From an uncultured Verrucomicrobia subdivision 3 bacterium (GTDB lineage: Bacteria > Verrucomicrobiota > Verrucomicrobiia > Limisphaerales > UBA8199): DNA of 33,645 nucleotides. Positions 25,658 through 33,645 of the stretch are shown one piece after another. The number at the start of each line of letters is the position of its first letter. Within the stretch, counting starts at the first letter, position 1. The notes beneath the pieces were generated by a model, which saw nothing but the letters and a program-made list of their open reading frames with translations, made no database searches and had not been told where the DNA came from. Made by a program: the position numbers and the translations under genes. The DNA lies in NCBI GenBank assembly GCA_903913865.1, contig CAIWMU010000043.1, forward strand, positions 1 to 33,645, given 5' to 3'.

Positions 25658-26212
25658 TCAGCGCTTCATGGAGTTGTCATACTGTTGCCGGAACCGGCCC
25701 GCATCTTGAATTGTGCGCTGAAGTTGCTCCTGCTGGTATTGATCCTGAGCCTTCTTAAGGATGTCATCTGAGGTATTCCCCGGGTCTCCCGATGACTGCT
25801 GTTGATTCGCATAGTTAAACGCAGTCCCGGGGCCCATTACAGAGTAGATCAGGCCAGTACCATCGATTTTGTAATGGTAGGTCTTCCCGGCTTCTGCGGT
25901 GGTTCGCCGACCTATAACCCCCTGGATGCTTATGTCCATGGGCCCCGGATCACGGAGCCAAGCCATTTTTCCGTGGGGGCCGACCTTGCCGACAAAGACC
26001 TTGTTATCATACAATTTTACTGCATACAACTTGAACATCCCTGCCCAGGAGGAGGATCCATCGACAACGATCATGGCTTTCTCCGGAGGGGGAGCATCAC
26101 TGGTTACCAAAGGAAGATTCTGCGTTGTAGATGTTTGGAAGGCGGCGCACCCGGAGAGCAGCACACTGGTAATGCCAACCCAAAAGAGGCGAATGCACTT
26201 TAAGGAATTCAT
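25658..26212 (-). CDS. Lipoprotein of unknown function, DUF2846-like in outline
   Basis: The frame extends upstream, but ATG 26210-26212 gives MNSLKCIRLFWVGITSVLLS followed by GCAAF, a lipoprotein signal with lipobox LLSGC. The mature part (about 165 residues) has AMIVVDGSSSWAGMFKLYAV, a VFVGKVGPHGKMAWL strand pair and AGKTYHYKIDG, the general layout of DUF2846-type lipoproteins (a small beta-domain ending in aGktYy-K). The C-terminal ~60 residues are Gln-rich and probably coiled (YQQEQLQRTIQDAG). It is the last gene of a closely spaced minus-strand run, 58 bp after the preceding lipoprotein gene, and may sit in the membrane that carries the upstream surface proteins. The family match is tentative. 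Confidence 0.72.
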   Translation of the reverse strand: MNSLKCIRLFWVGITSVLLSGCAAFQTSTTQNLPLVTSDAPPPEKAMIVVDGSSSWAGMFKLYAVKLYDNKVFVGKVGPHGKMAWLRDPGPMDISIQGVIGRRTTAEAGKTYHYKIDGTGLIYSVMGPGTAFNYANQQQSSGDPGNTSDDILKKAQDQYQQEQLQRTIQDAGRFRQQYDNSMKR

Positions 26213-26270
26213 AGCAAGATTTGGGATTGGGGTCGTTGGGTATAACTCACGAGTCCGTAACCGTGACGGA

Positions 26271-26870
26271 CTACTTCTTCGAATTGTGCAGCCATAGAGA
26301 ATCACTTCTCTGCCCCGTATATGGGCCTGAAACATATACTTTATTTCTCAGGAAAATTTCCGGCTCCTCCCCCTTCAACAGAGCCGATCGTGTAGCCTTG
26401 CACGAGAAGGAAATCACTTCCTCGCGTGACTGCTGGGAGCTGCTCGGGTCACGCACCCCAGCAGCACCCTGAACCGCTCCGGACAACCCGGCACGCAACA
26501 ACTGGGAGCCAAGCTTAATGTCCTGCATCTGCTCCGAGGAAACAACGATCGCATCCACGGCCGGAATTTCGGGGTCAAGTGACAGTGCCTTCATGGCCTT
26601 GAGGCAATCCGCTTCCTCAGAAGATCCTGGAACCTGAAGCGTAATGATGAGGGTGTGCCCCTTCTGATTGAGAATCACCATTCTCTTAATACATCTGGCG
26701 CTGCCAACTGCCTTCTCAATTTTTTGATGTAGATAGCCAACGTCGCCAGGCGCTGGTTGGGATAACCCCGCACATCCGGCAAGAATTCCAAGTGCACCGC
26801 AGAGGATGCTGATTCCGATGAAACGTGGTCCAATGGCCTTTGTCGTCGCTTGTGTGATCATAATATTCAT
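26271..26870 (-). CDS. Lipoprotein of unknown function
   Basis: This 199-residue product starts at ATG 26868-26870. The signal region ends GALGILAGC, a lipobox with Cys33. The mature protein begins AGLSQPAPGD and has a mixed alpha/beta stretch with IKRMVILNQKGHTLIITLQV and VDAIVVSSEQMQDIKLGSQL, then a Gly/Ala-rich segment, a Ser/Gln-rich linker (DPSSSQQSREE) and a charged end. I recognise no family. It begins 24 bp after the LRR gene stops and ends 58 bp before the next lipoprotein gene, so it is very likely co-transcribed with both. Upstream of its start, AGGGGAAG is one of the few Shine-Dalgarno-like strings in the window, though its spacing is long. Confidence 0.75.
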   Translation of the reverse strand: MNIMITQATTKAIGPRFIGISILCGALGILAGCAGLSQPAPGDVGYLHQKIEKAVGSARCIKRMVILNQKGHTLIITLQVPGSSEEADCLKAMKALSLDPEIPAVDAIVVSSEQMQDIKLGSQLLRAGLSGAVQGAAGVRDPSSSQQSREEVISFSCKATRSALLKGEEPEIFLRNKVYVSGPYTGQRSDSLWLHNSKK

Positions 26871-26894
26871 TGTCTTTCAACTTCCCCTATGGAA

Positions 26895-29800
26895 TCACCG
26901 TGACCTGACGCGGTAAAATCGAGTGGGATGACTCTTCCAATCCGGATCGCTGTAGTACGCCGACCCACTGTTTAGACTATTCGTGGACACCGGCAACCAC
27001 ACCGGGTGGGAGAGGCTCGTTGAGACTTCAACCACAACAGGAACATTGGTAGCCCAGGAAATTGTGAAGCCGAACCGGTTGGTTTGCAGGCCAAACCTGG
27101 GTGCGTTGCTAAAAATCAACGGCGCCGGCAGTGGCCATGGCGCCGTCCGAAGATCACCTAGCGTTGCGCCCCAACCCGCCGTTCCTGGCAGGTAATAGGC
27201 TGTCGTGGTGGGATAGCCGAAAACCCAGTAACCGCCAAGCGTAGGCGCGTTACCTTTAAAATACACGTCCTTCAGGATCCAGCACCCATAAAAGGCACTA
27301 TCCCCAATGCTCGCAACCCTAATGCCGATCGTGACGTTGGTCAGGAAGGAGCAGTGATAGAAGGACTCGTCCCCAATATTCGTGACGCTGTCTGGGATCG
27401 TCACCGTGGTTAAGCTGTAGCAGCCATAGAAGGCTTGGTAACCAATGCTGGTGAGGCTATTGGGGATCGTCACCGTCGATAAGGAGGAGCAGCCACGGAA
27501 AGCAGCATCGCCGATATTGGTGACGCTGTTGGGGATCGTGACATTGGTCAGGCGGCAGTAATAGAAGGCCCAGGCACCGATACTGGTGATGCCGTTGGGG
27601 AGCGTCACATTGGTGAGTTCGTAGCAGCCACTGAAGGAATGGGGTGGGATGGTGGTGATGCTGCTGGGGATCGTCACCGTGGTTAAGCCTTGGCAGTTAT
27701 CGAAAACACCATCCCCAATATTGGTGACGCTGTTGGGGATCGTGACATCGGTCAGGCCGTAGCAGGAAGAGAAGGCCCAGGCACCGATACTGGTGATGCC
27801 GTTGGGGAGCGTCACATTGGTCAGGCCGGAGCAGGCATAGAAGGAATGGTCCCCAAAATTGGTGATGCCGTTGGGGATCGTGACATTGGTGAGGTGGTAG
27901 CAGACTTCGAACGCCGAGTCACCGATGCTGGTGACGCTGTTGGGGATCGTCACATTGGTGAGTTTGTAGCAGTGACTGAAGGAATGGGGTGGGATGGTGG
28001 TGACGCTGTTGGGGATCGTCACCGTGGTTAAGCCGGAACAGTAATAAAAGGCGTAGCTACCGATGCTGGTGACGCTGTTGGGGATCGTCACCGAGGTCAG
28101 GCCGGAGCACCCACCGAAGGCAGAGTCACCGATGCTGCTGACGCTGTTGGGGATCGTCACATTGGTCAGGCCGTAGCAACCAGAGAACGCCCCGGCCCCG
28201 ATGCTGGTGACGCTGTTGTGGATCGTGACATCGGTCAGGCCGGAGCAGGAAGAGAAGGCCCTGGCACCGATACTGGTGATGCCGTTGGGGATCGTAACAT
28301 TGGTCAGGCCGGAGCACCCAACGAAGGCAGAGTCACCGATGCTGGTGACGCTGTTGGGGATCGTGACATCGGTCAGGCCGGAGCACCCAGCGAAGGCATA
28401 GTCACCGATGCTGGTGACGCTGTTGGGGAGCGTAACATTGGTCAGGCCGGAGCACCCAACGAAGGCATAGCCACCGATGCTGGCGACGCTGTTCGGGATC
28501 GTCACGCTAATTAGGCTCGAGCAGTGGGAGAAAGTATAGGATTCGATGCTGCCTACGCCGGTGGGAATCGTCACGCTGCTTAAGCCAGAGCAGTAAAAGA
28601 ACGCATAAGCCCCAATCCTGGCAACGCTGTTGGGGACCGCATAAGGTCCTGCTTTGAGTGCCGGATACTTGATGAGCCTTGTCTGGCTCTTGTTGAACAA
28701 GACGCCAGCGATACTGCTGTAGCTGAGGTTGAGCGCATCAACGGTGATGCCAACCAAGCTGTCACAACCAATAAACGGCTCGTTTCCAAGGTTGGTGACG
28801 CTCCTAGGGATTGCCACGTTCGCTAACCGATAGCAATCTTTGAATGCATTATCACCGATGCTTGCCAACTCATTTGGGATTGTCAAGTTGGTCAGGCTAG
28901 AGCATCCTTCGAACGCTGAGCCGTCAATACTGAGAACACTATTCGGAATCGTAATACCTGTGAGATGCCCGCATCTTTCAAATGTCTGCCGCTGAATGCC
29001 TCTGAGCCTGATGCTGATTGTAGCATTGGTAATTCCACTACATGAATAAAAAGCCCCGCCCCCGATACTAGTGACGGAATCCGGTATTGTGACGCTCGTT
29101 AGACCAGAGCAGTAGATAAACGCCTCGTTTCCAATGCTGATGACCGTGTGCGGTATCGTGACAATTGCCAAGTTGCTGCAGCCACCAAATCCATAGTCCG
29201 CGATGTTGGTGGCAGTGTTTGGGATTTGATAAGCGCCCACTCGGCCCCCTGGACATTGGATGAGTGTTGTCAGCGCCTTGTTGAACAACACACCATCCAG
29301 AGCACTATATGCAGGATTGTTTGTGTCCACGGCTATCACTACCAATCTAGAGCAGTACGCGGTTGATCCCGCCCCAATGTTGGTTACACTTCTGGGGATG
29401 GTAATGTTCGTCAGATAATAGCTGGAGGAGAAGGCATGATCACCGATCCTGGTAACGCTATCTGGGATGGTTACGCTGCTTATGGAGCTACCGGAAATCG
29501 CATACGCTCCAATGCCGGTGACTGGCAAACCCATGATCATTTGCGGAATCGTCACCACCACATTTGTACCAGTATACCCTGTAATGGTTATCTCTCCATT
29601 TGTGCTGGTGTAGTTGAAGGGCACTTCAGGTGCGCCCTTGGTGATGCGAAAGTTATCCGCATAGAGTTGCCCCTCCACGATGGGACCGAGGAAGGTATCC
29701 CCAAGAATAGCAACCGCGAAGGTGTTGGTTGCCATCATTCCGGGTGACATGTTGGATAGAGAAATTGAATTCAGTGGTGTCCAGCTTAGGCTCGAACCAG

Positions 29801-30362
29801 AGGGGTCGTACCAAGCCGTAATAATCTGGCTGCCGGGATTATACACCAGACGAAGCCCAAACACTGTGTTGTTGGTGTAGGGAATAGAGGTGACGTTGAC
29901 CTCACCGCCAGGGGTTTGCCATGAGGTGCCAATAGTTGAACTGCCGTCCTTATGGTTTGCGTAGGCCACGTCAAAGCCATTGATATTGCCATTTCGAAAG
30001 GACTCTGCGTTTACGGCGACCAGATACAAGGCAGAACCACCATTCCCCCCGGGCACGGTGTTATGTCCAAGAATGTCAACCGTCCACGGTTCGGCGACCG
30101 ACGGATTTCTGTTCCAGATTAGATAGGCGCGCTGATGGTTCGAAGTCGGAAGAGAGTCAACGTAGCTGGCATGGCCACTAACGACTTGAATGGACATTTG
30201 ACCAAGGGCGTTTGGGATGAACGTCCAGTTGGTCGAGGAATATTGGCTCGACGAAAAGTCGTCCACCCCTTCCCAGGGTGCCGCAAGGGTTGTATTTGGC
30301 CGCCCCAGCACCAAAGCGTGCGCAATGGCGACAAGGATTACGACTGTTGGACGGATTTTCAT
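26895..30362 (-). CDS. Secreted BspA-type leucine-rich-repeat protein with about 30 repeats
   Basis: I use ATG 30360-30362 because MKIRPTVVILVAIAHALVLG makes a standard signal peptide. ATG 30393-30395, 9 bp past the previous stop, is an alternative. After an N-terminal LamG-like domain (about 30-245), some 30 LRR_5 units of 23 residues follow the pattern LTNVTIPNSVTSIGDxAFxG(C)SG. Two insertions interrupt them, each of the form (I/V)-x-VD-x-(N)-x-YS-x-L/I-x-GVLFNK. A C-terminal cap (YFKGNAPTLGG, YYLPGTAGWG) and a tail ending RFYRVRSR close the protein. BspA-type repeats form a solenoid used for binding proteins or surfaces, so an adhesin or recognition role is likely. It follows the giant surface protein gene closely and precedes two lipoprotein genes. 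One repeat lacks a residue (YYCR-LTNV). Confidence 0.93.
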   Translation of the reverse strand: MKIRPTVVILVAIAHALVLGRPNTTLAAPWEGVDDFSSSQYSSTNWTFIPNALGQMSIQVVSGHASYVDSLPTSNHQRAYLIWNRNPSVAEPWTVDILGHNTVPGGNGGSALYLVAVNAESFRNGNINGFDVAYANHKDGSSTIGTSWQTPGGEVNVTSIPYTNNTVFGLRLVYNPGSQIITAWYDPSGSSLSWTPLNSISLSNMSPGMMATNTFAVAILGDTFLGPIVEGQLYADNFRITKGAPEVPFNYTSTNGEITITGYTGTNVVVTIPQMIMGLPVTGIGAYAISGSSISSVTIPDSVTRIGDHAFSSSYYLTNITIPRSVTNIGAGSTAYCSRLVVIAVDTNNPAYSALDGVLFNKALTTLIQCPGGRVGAYQIPNTATNIADYGFGGCSNLAIVTIPHTVISIGNEAFIYCSGLTSVTIPDSVTSIGGGAFYSCSGITNATISIRLRGIQRQTFERCGHLTGITIPNSVLSIDGSAFEGCSSLTNLTIPNELASIGDNAFKDCYRLANVAIPRSVTNLGNEPFIGCDSLVGITVDALNLSYSSIAGVLFNKSQTRLIKYPALKAGPYAVPNSVARIGAYAFFYCSGLSSVTIPTGVGSIESYTFSHCSSLISVTIPNSVASIGGYAFVGCSGLTNVTLPNSVTSIGDYAFAGCSGLTDVTIPNSVTSIGDSAFVGCSGLTNVTIPNGITSIGARAFSSCSGLTDVTIHNSVTSIGAGAFSGCYGLTNVTIPNSVSSIGDSAFGGCSGLTSVTIPNSVTSIGSYAFYYCSGLTTVTIPNSVTTIPPHSFSHCYKLTNVTIPNSVTSIGDSAFEVCYHLTNVTIPNGITNFGDHSFYACSGLTNVTLPNGITSIGAWAFSSCYGLTDVTIPNSVTNIGDGVFDNCQGLTTVTIPSSITTIPPHSFSGCYELTNVTLPNGITSIGAWAFYYCRLTNVTIPNSVTNIGDAAFRGCSSLSTVTIPNSLTSIGYQAFYGCYSLTTVTIPDSVTNIGDESFYHCSFLTNVTIGIRVASIGDSAFYGCWILKDVYFKGNAPTLGGYWVFGYPTTTAYYLPGTAGWGATLGDLRTAPWPLPAPLIFSNAPRFGLQTNRFGFTISWATNVPVVVEVSTSLSHPVWLPVSTNSLNSGSAYYSDPDWKSHPTRFYRVRSR
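27250..29565 (-). repeat. Tandem 69-bp repeat array encoding the LRR_5 units
   Basis: About 30 units of 69 bp (23 codons) lie head to tail, with two non-repeat insertions of about 38 codons near 28640-28800 and 29220-29390. Units between about 27470 and 28500 are nearly identical in DNA (for example CTGTTGGGGATCGT recurs in most), while units right of 28800 have diverged. The young block therefore arose by recent duplication at the 3' part of the gene. Confidence 0.9.
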
Positions 30363-30403
30363 GGCTACGGTTTGTTGTTTGTTTGCTATCGACATTCTGT
30401 TTC

Positions 30404-33400
30404 TTAAGGGGCGATCTGGACCCGGAAGGAGAGTTGACCCCAATGGTCCACATCAAAATAGTGTGGATATTCCATCGTGGAGCTTGCCGCCGGAAAAGGC
30501 AGACCTTCGTTGGTCCAGGTTGTGTGATCGCTCGAGACCTGCAATTGGTATCTCGAGCCAACCTCCAGATTGTGGAACAGGAGTTTTACCGCCTTGGTCA
30601 AGCCCAGCGTGGGTCTGGATGTGTTTTGGCTGAGAGACATGACTTCACCGTCACTCAGGGGGCGGTTGTAAATCCGGACCTCATCAATAGCCCCGTTAAA
30701 AGGACTCCCATTTATATCCCAATAGGCCCCGACCCCACTTGGAGCAACATCGGTTCCGATAATCAGGTCCATTCCCTGCACACCCGTGGCAATTCCAAAG
30801 GAATCTGCAACCCCGATGAGCACTCCATCCATGAACATCGTGATCCGGTTCCCCAGGATCGTCACCGCCCAATGATGCCAGATCCCAACCCCGTTGGTCA
30901 TAGGGACATCCAGGCGGTTGTAGCCATAATGGCCCTGGGTTTCATAATGGTTTTGCCCGGCGTCGGCATTGTTTAACATCATCAGGAAAGATGCCCCGCC
31001 ACCATATCCCATGACACACCGCCCGACATTCACATTCGTGGCATTGAACCAGAGCGCCACGGTGCGATCCGCCGTCGGAAAACCGTTGGCGGAGGCACTC
31101 ACATACGAATCCACGCCATTGAAGTAGCCCGCACTATTGGGGTTCCCCAAATGGTCGGTCGTGAAGGAGACTCCATGGTTGCTCGCGTGGCTTCCCCGTC
31201 CCCCCTCGTCGTTGAAGTTCCCGTTGAACGGGTAATATGCGACCAACCCCGCATCCACGCTGTTCAGCCAGTCCCCCGAGAGTCGGAAGAACAGCTGACC
31301 CCGACTCGCCATGTCGAAGGATTGGGCCAGGGTCATACTCGTGTTCGTGGGCACAAATGCGGCGCCTTCATTGGTCCAGTTGATCAGGTCACTGGAAATC
31401 TGCAACCGGCAGCTCGCGGACAAGGTCAGATTGCTGAAGACGGGCTTAACAATCCGGATTGTTTCGACCAAGATTGCGGCTGGCGCTGGCTCCAAAACAA
31501 CCACATCAAAGCTGTTCGTCACACTCAACCGGTCTTCCTTCGCGGTCCAGGGATTGAAGTCTGTCACGCTGATCGTGATGGTGTGTGACCCAATTTGATT
31601 TGTGGTGGGAGTCCATGTCAGGACTCCCGTGTCGGGGTTGATGCCGACCCCGGATGGGGCCGAGACAATGGCAAATGTGAGCGCGTTGGCAGGAATATCC
31701 GTATCCACGGCCCTGTTCGTCACGCACAGCAGGGTGTTGGCGCTGACTGTTTGCACAGCCGGAACGGTGAGCGCCGGGGCCAGATTCACCTCGTTGACGA
31801 TCACACTGAAGTTCGTCCAGGCAACAGTGGTTCCAGATTGATACACCGCAAACGTAATCGGACCGTTTGTGCCTGGCGCCTGCTCCTCCGTGGGTGTCCA
31901 CGATAGGGTGCCGCTGTTCGTATCCACCGCCATGCCTGCAGGGGCATTCGACAAACCGAACGTGTAGCCAGTTCCACTAAAGGTGGGGGTGTAGTGCCAT
32001 GAGACATCCTCGCTGACTGTAAAATCGGGTAGGATCACCAGCGGCAGGGGAGATACCCTCCAGATTGCATCCATGTCCTTGTCGCACACATACAGGTTAC
32101 CGTCTCGAGCGAATTGGAAATATCCATGAAAATTTTCGTTCCCGAAATTTCCGCTGCCTATTTGTTGGACCACTCCATTAGTCGATATTCGCAAGAACCT
32201 CCCCCGGGTTCCTGCATAGACGTCATAGCCCCAAATTCCACCCTTGCCGGTAGCAACGGTTGGGTCCGCCCCTTCGCCGACATATGCAAATTGCGGGTCC
32301 AAGAGCTGACCCTCTCCACTATACAGAGACAAATATGGCTGCCCCGGACTTCCCACAACGAGGCGTCCCAACGAATCTACGGCAACAGATGTTACGCCAC
32401 CTGCAGGACTAAAAGATGCGTGGATTGTTCTATCCTTATTAACTATGCTGACAGCACCATTCATGGAGTAACTGAACACTACCAATCTCCCGGCCTTGTC
32501 AAAAGCTGGGGCCTCAGCATTCCCAAAGAGCTCGGTGTTCGCCGACCAAACGCCCACCGTCCCGTCGGGTTGGACCGAAAAAACTCTGCCAAGGTTAACG
32601 CCATCGACGGGATCACCACTGCCACACAATACGGTTCCAGATGTCCCCGTGAATGCGCCATCGCTGTCTATCAGCACAGTATCACTATCCGGCATACCAC
32701 TACTTCCAAATTGTTCTACGGGGCTGCCACCGCGCCCTACGCGCCAAAGTTTCACGTCTGGAAACGCTGCGTTTGTTTCAACCTGTGTGGCGTATAGCAC
32801 CCCACTCTCGCTCATGTCACAAGCCTGTGCAGAGGGCACAGTCGCATACAATGTGGTTGAACTTCCTGCGACGATTGGTCTCTCCAACATTAGCTTCAGC
32901 CAGCTTGTGACCGAGCCCCCTGGGTTACTAATGACAACCGCATAATCTCCCACATCAGTTTCGCTGACGTGGGCGATTGTATATGAGGCATTTGTTGCAC
33001 CGTAAATTTGTTTACCGTTGCACCACCACTGGTAAAAGAACGGCGGAAAGCCGCCTGCGGTCACCAAGAAAGTCGCCGGAGCTCCAAGATCCACCACCAG
33101 TTTTATAGGGTTCACCAAGACATTAGGTGGTGGCGAGCAACCACCAACCACTGACAAGGATACTCCATACCCTCCTACTTCGCGATACCTGGTGTCATGT
33201 ACCAGGATCGTGTAGGACCCCGTGGTCGGCAATACCAGAGGGATGCTACTCCCCTGGACTGCGCTGCCAATCAGGTTCGTTCCAGAGGAATCATAGAGAT
33301 CGGCTTGAGAGCCAAAGTTAACCATCGGGCCTCCGTGAGTGTTGATCACGACCGCTTTACCCGCTTTTCCAATGAAGGTGTAACTGTCTGTCTGTCCACC

Positions 33401-33645
33401 ACTGTTGATTCCTCCGCTAAGGGTCTCGCCACACGAAATCCACCTCCCGCAGCGTCCCGTCGCGGAACTGAGACACACCCCATACCCTCCTACTTCGCGA
33501 TACCTGGTGTCATGTACCAGGATAGTGTAGGTCCCCGTGGTCTGCAGAACCAGAGGACCGCTACTCCCCTGGACTGCGCTGCCAATCAGGTTCGTTCCAG
33601 AGGAATCATAGAGATCAGCCTGAGCGGAAAAATTCACCATCAAAC
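30404..33645 (-). CDS. Giant modular surface protein, 5' end outside the window
   Basis: At least 1079 residues are visible and the start lies beyond 33645. Visible order from the left end: two copies of a ~105-residue PPC-like beta module (ADLYDSSGTNLIGSAVQGSS, TYTILVHDTRYREVGGYGV), an Ig-like domain (YQWWCNGKQIYGATNASYTI), a beta-propeller or NHL-like segment (about 260-540), two He_PIG-type domains (GTLSWTPT and GVLTWTPTTNQIG), a tail-like module (LQISSDLINWTNEGAAFVP to GQLFFRLSG), a LamG domain (AGLVAYYPFNGNFNDEGG, IWHHWAVTI), and a terminal module (LQVSSDHTTWTNEGLPFP) ending LSFRVQIAP. No enzyme motif is seen. It is probably a secreted or surface-bound adhesive protein and the first visible gene of the four-gene run. 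Confidence 0.9.
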   Translation of the reverse strand, partial: LMVNFSAQADLYDSSGTNLIGSAVQGSSGPLVLQTTGTYTILVHDTRYREVGGYGVCLSSATGRCGRWISCGETLSGGINSGGQTDSYTFIGKAGKAVVINTHGGPMVNFGSQADLYDSSGTNLIGSAVQGSSIPLVLPTTGSYTILVHDTRYREVGGYGVSLSVVGGCSPPPNVLVNPIKLVVDLGAPATFLVTAGGFPPFFYQWWCNGKQIYGATNASYTIAHVSETDVGDYAVVISNPGGSVTSWLKLMLERPIVAGSSTTLYATVPSAQACDMSESGVLYATQVETNAAFPDVKLWRVGRGGSPVEQFGSSGMPDSDTVLIDSDGAFTGTSGTVLCGSGDPVDGVNLGRVFSVQPDGTVGVWSANTELFGNAEAPAFDKAGRLVVFSYSMNGAVSIVNKDRTIHASFSPAGGVTSVAVDSLGRLVVGSPGQPYLSLYSGEGQLLDPQFAYVGEGADPTVATGKGGIWGYDVYAGTRGRFLRISTNGVVQQIGSGNFGNENFHGYFQFARDGNLYVCDKDMDAIWRVSPLPLVILPDFTVSEDVSWHYTPTFSGTGYTFGLSNAPAGMAVDTNSGTLSWTPTEEQAPGTNGPITFAVYQSGTTVAWTNFSVIVNEVNLAPALTVPAVQTVSANTLLCVTNRAVDTDIPANALTFAIVSAPSGVGINPDTGVLTWTPTTNQIGSHTITISVTDFNPWTAKEDRLSVTNSFDVVVLEPAPAAILVETIRIVKPVFSNLTLSASCRLQISSDLINWTNEGAAFVPTNTSMTLAQSFDMASRGQLFFRLSGDWLNSVDAGLVAYYPFNGNFNDEGGRGSHASNHGVSFTTDHLGNPNSAGYFNGVDSYVSASANGFPTADRTVALWFNATNVNVGRCVMGYGGGASFLMMLNNADAGQNHYETQGHYGYNRLDVPMTNGVGIWHHWAVTILGNRITMFMDGVLIGVADSFGIATGVQGMDLIIGTDVAPSGVGAYWDINGSPFNGAIDEVRIYNRPLSDGEVMSLSQNTSRPTLGLTKAVKLLFHNLEVGSRYQLQVSSDHTTWTNEGLPFPAASSTMEYPHYFDVDHWGQLSFRVQIAP
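33166..33635 (-). repeat. 315-bp tandem duplication of the PPC-like module
   Basis: The segment beginning CATACCCTCCTACTTCGCGA at 33166 recurs at 33481, exactly 315 bp (105 codons) later, with only scattered base changes across about 150 bp. The second copy runs into the window edge, so the array may be longer. Confidence 0.92.

Noticed and set aside
27690-28514. Repetitive plus-strand frames with motifs like DAVGDRDIGQA
   Set aside because: These are the complement of the 69-bp LRR repeat units and exist only because the repeat length is a multiple of three.

Overview
The window looks like a chromosome segment of a Verrucomicrobiota-type (PVC group) bacterium. This rests on the kinds of proteins present and was not tested by a search. 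The signs are a DUF1559-like pseudopilin with an H-X9-DG motif, very large secreted proteins built from LamG, Ig-like and NGSFE modules that end in an FFRL-like tail, an ECF-type sigma factor next to a zinc-ribbon Ser/Thr kinase with TPRs, a sensor kinase with a two-component-regulator propeller, and BspA-type leucine-rich repeats. Most starts lack an obvious Shine-Dalgarno sequence.

Left end (1-1.9 kb): a degraded patch. It holds a possible 3' end of an unidentified plus-strand gene, a truncated formylglycine-generating-enzyme-like remnant (minus), and a HigBA-type toxin-antitoxin locus whose toxin frame carries an in-frame TAA while the antitoxin is intact.

1.9-17.1 kb: carbohydrate-related genes. 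On the minus strand are a DUF6786-like secreted protein, a Tat-exported GH116-like glycoside hydrolase with an inserted binding module, a pseudopilin, and a 1272-residue LamG/Ig/NGSFE protein followed by a textbook terminator. The 1272-residue gene is divergent from a plus-strand gene for a ~1679-residue protein with an alpha/alpha-barrel-like core. The two divergent proteins share the same ~180-residue NGSFE module, twice in each. Their shared intergenic region contains a nested inverted repeat (perfect 13-bp arms around a 25-bp hairpin), which is the best candidate control site here.

17.3-24.9 kb: signalling. A sensor kinase and NarL-type response regulator form a minus-strand pair. Divergently, an ECF-like sigma factor is followed by a membrane Ser/Thr kinase with TPRs.

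24.9-25.66 kb: a gene-free, hairpin-rich element bordered by two 82-bp direct repeats.

25.66-33.6 kb: a minus-strand run of four closely spaced genes, probably one transcription unit. In transcription order they are a giant modular surface protein (5' end outside the window), a ~30-repeat BspA-type LRR protein, and two small lipoproteins. No known system matches this set. It is the best candidate for an undescribed cell-surface assembly, along with the divergent NGSFE pair.
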